DNA of 6,623 nucleotides from Candidatus Nanopelagicales bacterium (GTDB taxonomy: Bacteria; Actinomycetota; Actinomycetes; S36-B12; UBA5976). This document shows positions 6,471 through 6,623 of the stretch, one piece after another. Under the pieces are notes generated by a model, which did no database searches, was not told the DNA's origin, and saw only the letters and a program-made list of their open reading frames with translations. Position 1 is the first letter of the stretch. The number at the start of each line of letters is the position of its first letter. The stretch spans positions 1 to 6,623 of the forward strand of contig JAURLB010000139.1 in assembly GCA_030831445.1 (NCBI GenBank), given 5' to 3'. Both the position numbers and the translations under genes were made by a program.

Positions 6471-6623
6471 AGTTGTCCAGTTTTGGTGAACCATTCGCGT
6501 GCTGTCTCTACATCTTTATCGCCACGACCCGAGAGATTGATAAGAATGCTTGCATCTTCTCCAAACTTCTCTTTGAGATACGGAGCAATCTGGAGTGCGC
6601 CGGCAAGCGCGTGTGCCGTTTCA
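6467..6623 (-). CDS. trpB: Tryptophan synthase beta chain, last 51 codons (5' end outside window)
   Basis: TrpB is the PLP enzyme that condenses indole with serine to make tryptophan. Only the C-terminus is in the window. Hand translation from 6622 gives [10 protein letters not shown], then [31 protein letters not shown] and a TGA at 6469-6467. The E-x-AHAL and NLSGRGDKD stretches are the standard end of TrpB, the latter lying near the PLP site. The stop overlaps the trpA ATG, the usual coupled trpBA arrangement. The frame is open to the window edge. Confidence 0.95.
   Translation of the reverse strand, partial: ETAHALAGALQIAPYLKEKFGEDASILINLSGRGDKDVETAREWFTKTGQL

Noticed and set aside
6471..6494. 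Longer trpA start at ATG 6494
   Set aside because: The added eight residues are trpB coding sequence in another frame. The internal ATG gives the ATGA overlap and the usual TrpA N-terminus.
1..6623. Mobile element, CRISPR array, tRNA, rRNA or defence system
   Set aside because: No terminal repeats, transposase or integrase motifs, spaced direct repeats or RNA gene structures were seen. Coding sequence of housekeeping genes fills almost the entire window.

Overview
The window is ordinary core metabolism of an actinobacterium, read entirely from the minus strand. In transcription order, from high to low coordinates, it holds: trpB (3' end only), trpA, a Sco-type copper-chaperone lipoprotein, a membrane-anchored DsbA-like thioredoxin, lgt, pyk, pyrR, pyrB and pyrC (5' part only). 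The actinobacterial assignment rests on the trpBA-lgt-pyk gene order, as in mycobacteria and streptomycetes, on actinobacterial-style Lgt, TrpA and Pyk sequences, and on a PyrR-binding leader at the pyrR ribosome binding site. G+C looks only moderate (mid-40s percent by eye). The genes are packed tightly with 4-base overlaps, which fits a small-genome, low-GC lineage such as freshwater acI/Nanopelagicales-type actinobacteria; that lineage call is inference.

Positions 6623-4981 hold trpB, trpA and sco, joined by ATGA and GTGA overlaps, so the last two steps of tryptophan synthesis are translated together with a respiratory copper chaperone. After a 60-base gap come dsbA-like and lgt (4974-3470), separated by only 8 bases. 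Sco carries a lipobox, so it is a predicted substrate of the Lgt encoded two genes downstream. Sco and the DsbA-like protein are both predicted thiol-active, extracytoplasmic and membrane-attached. Pyruvate kinase (3410-1983) follows a 59-base gap and has its own strong Shine-Dalgarno sequence.

The pyrimidine block starts in a 91-base gap (1982-1892) that holds a weak terminator-like hairpin, a possible promoter and a PyrR-binding hairpin that covers the pyrR Shine-Dalgarno sequence. pyrR, pyrB and pyrC then follow with GTGA overlaps. The expected logic is translational feedback: UMP-bound PyrR binds its own leader and, through coupling, lowers pyrB and pyrC output.

No intergenic stretch exceeds 91 bases. 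I see no RNA genes, mobile elements, CRISPR arrays or repeats, and no plus-strand gene. I do not see a new system here. The two observations most worth following are the C-x4-C-H copper-site spacing in the Sco protein, where C-x3-C is canonical, and the compact PyrR leader.
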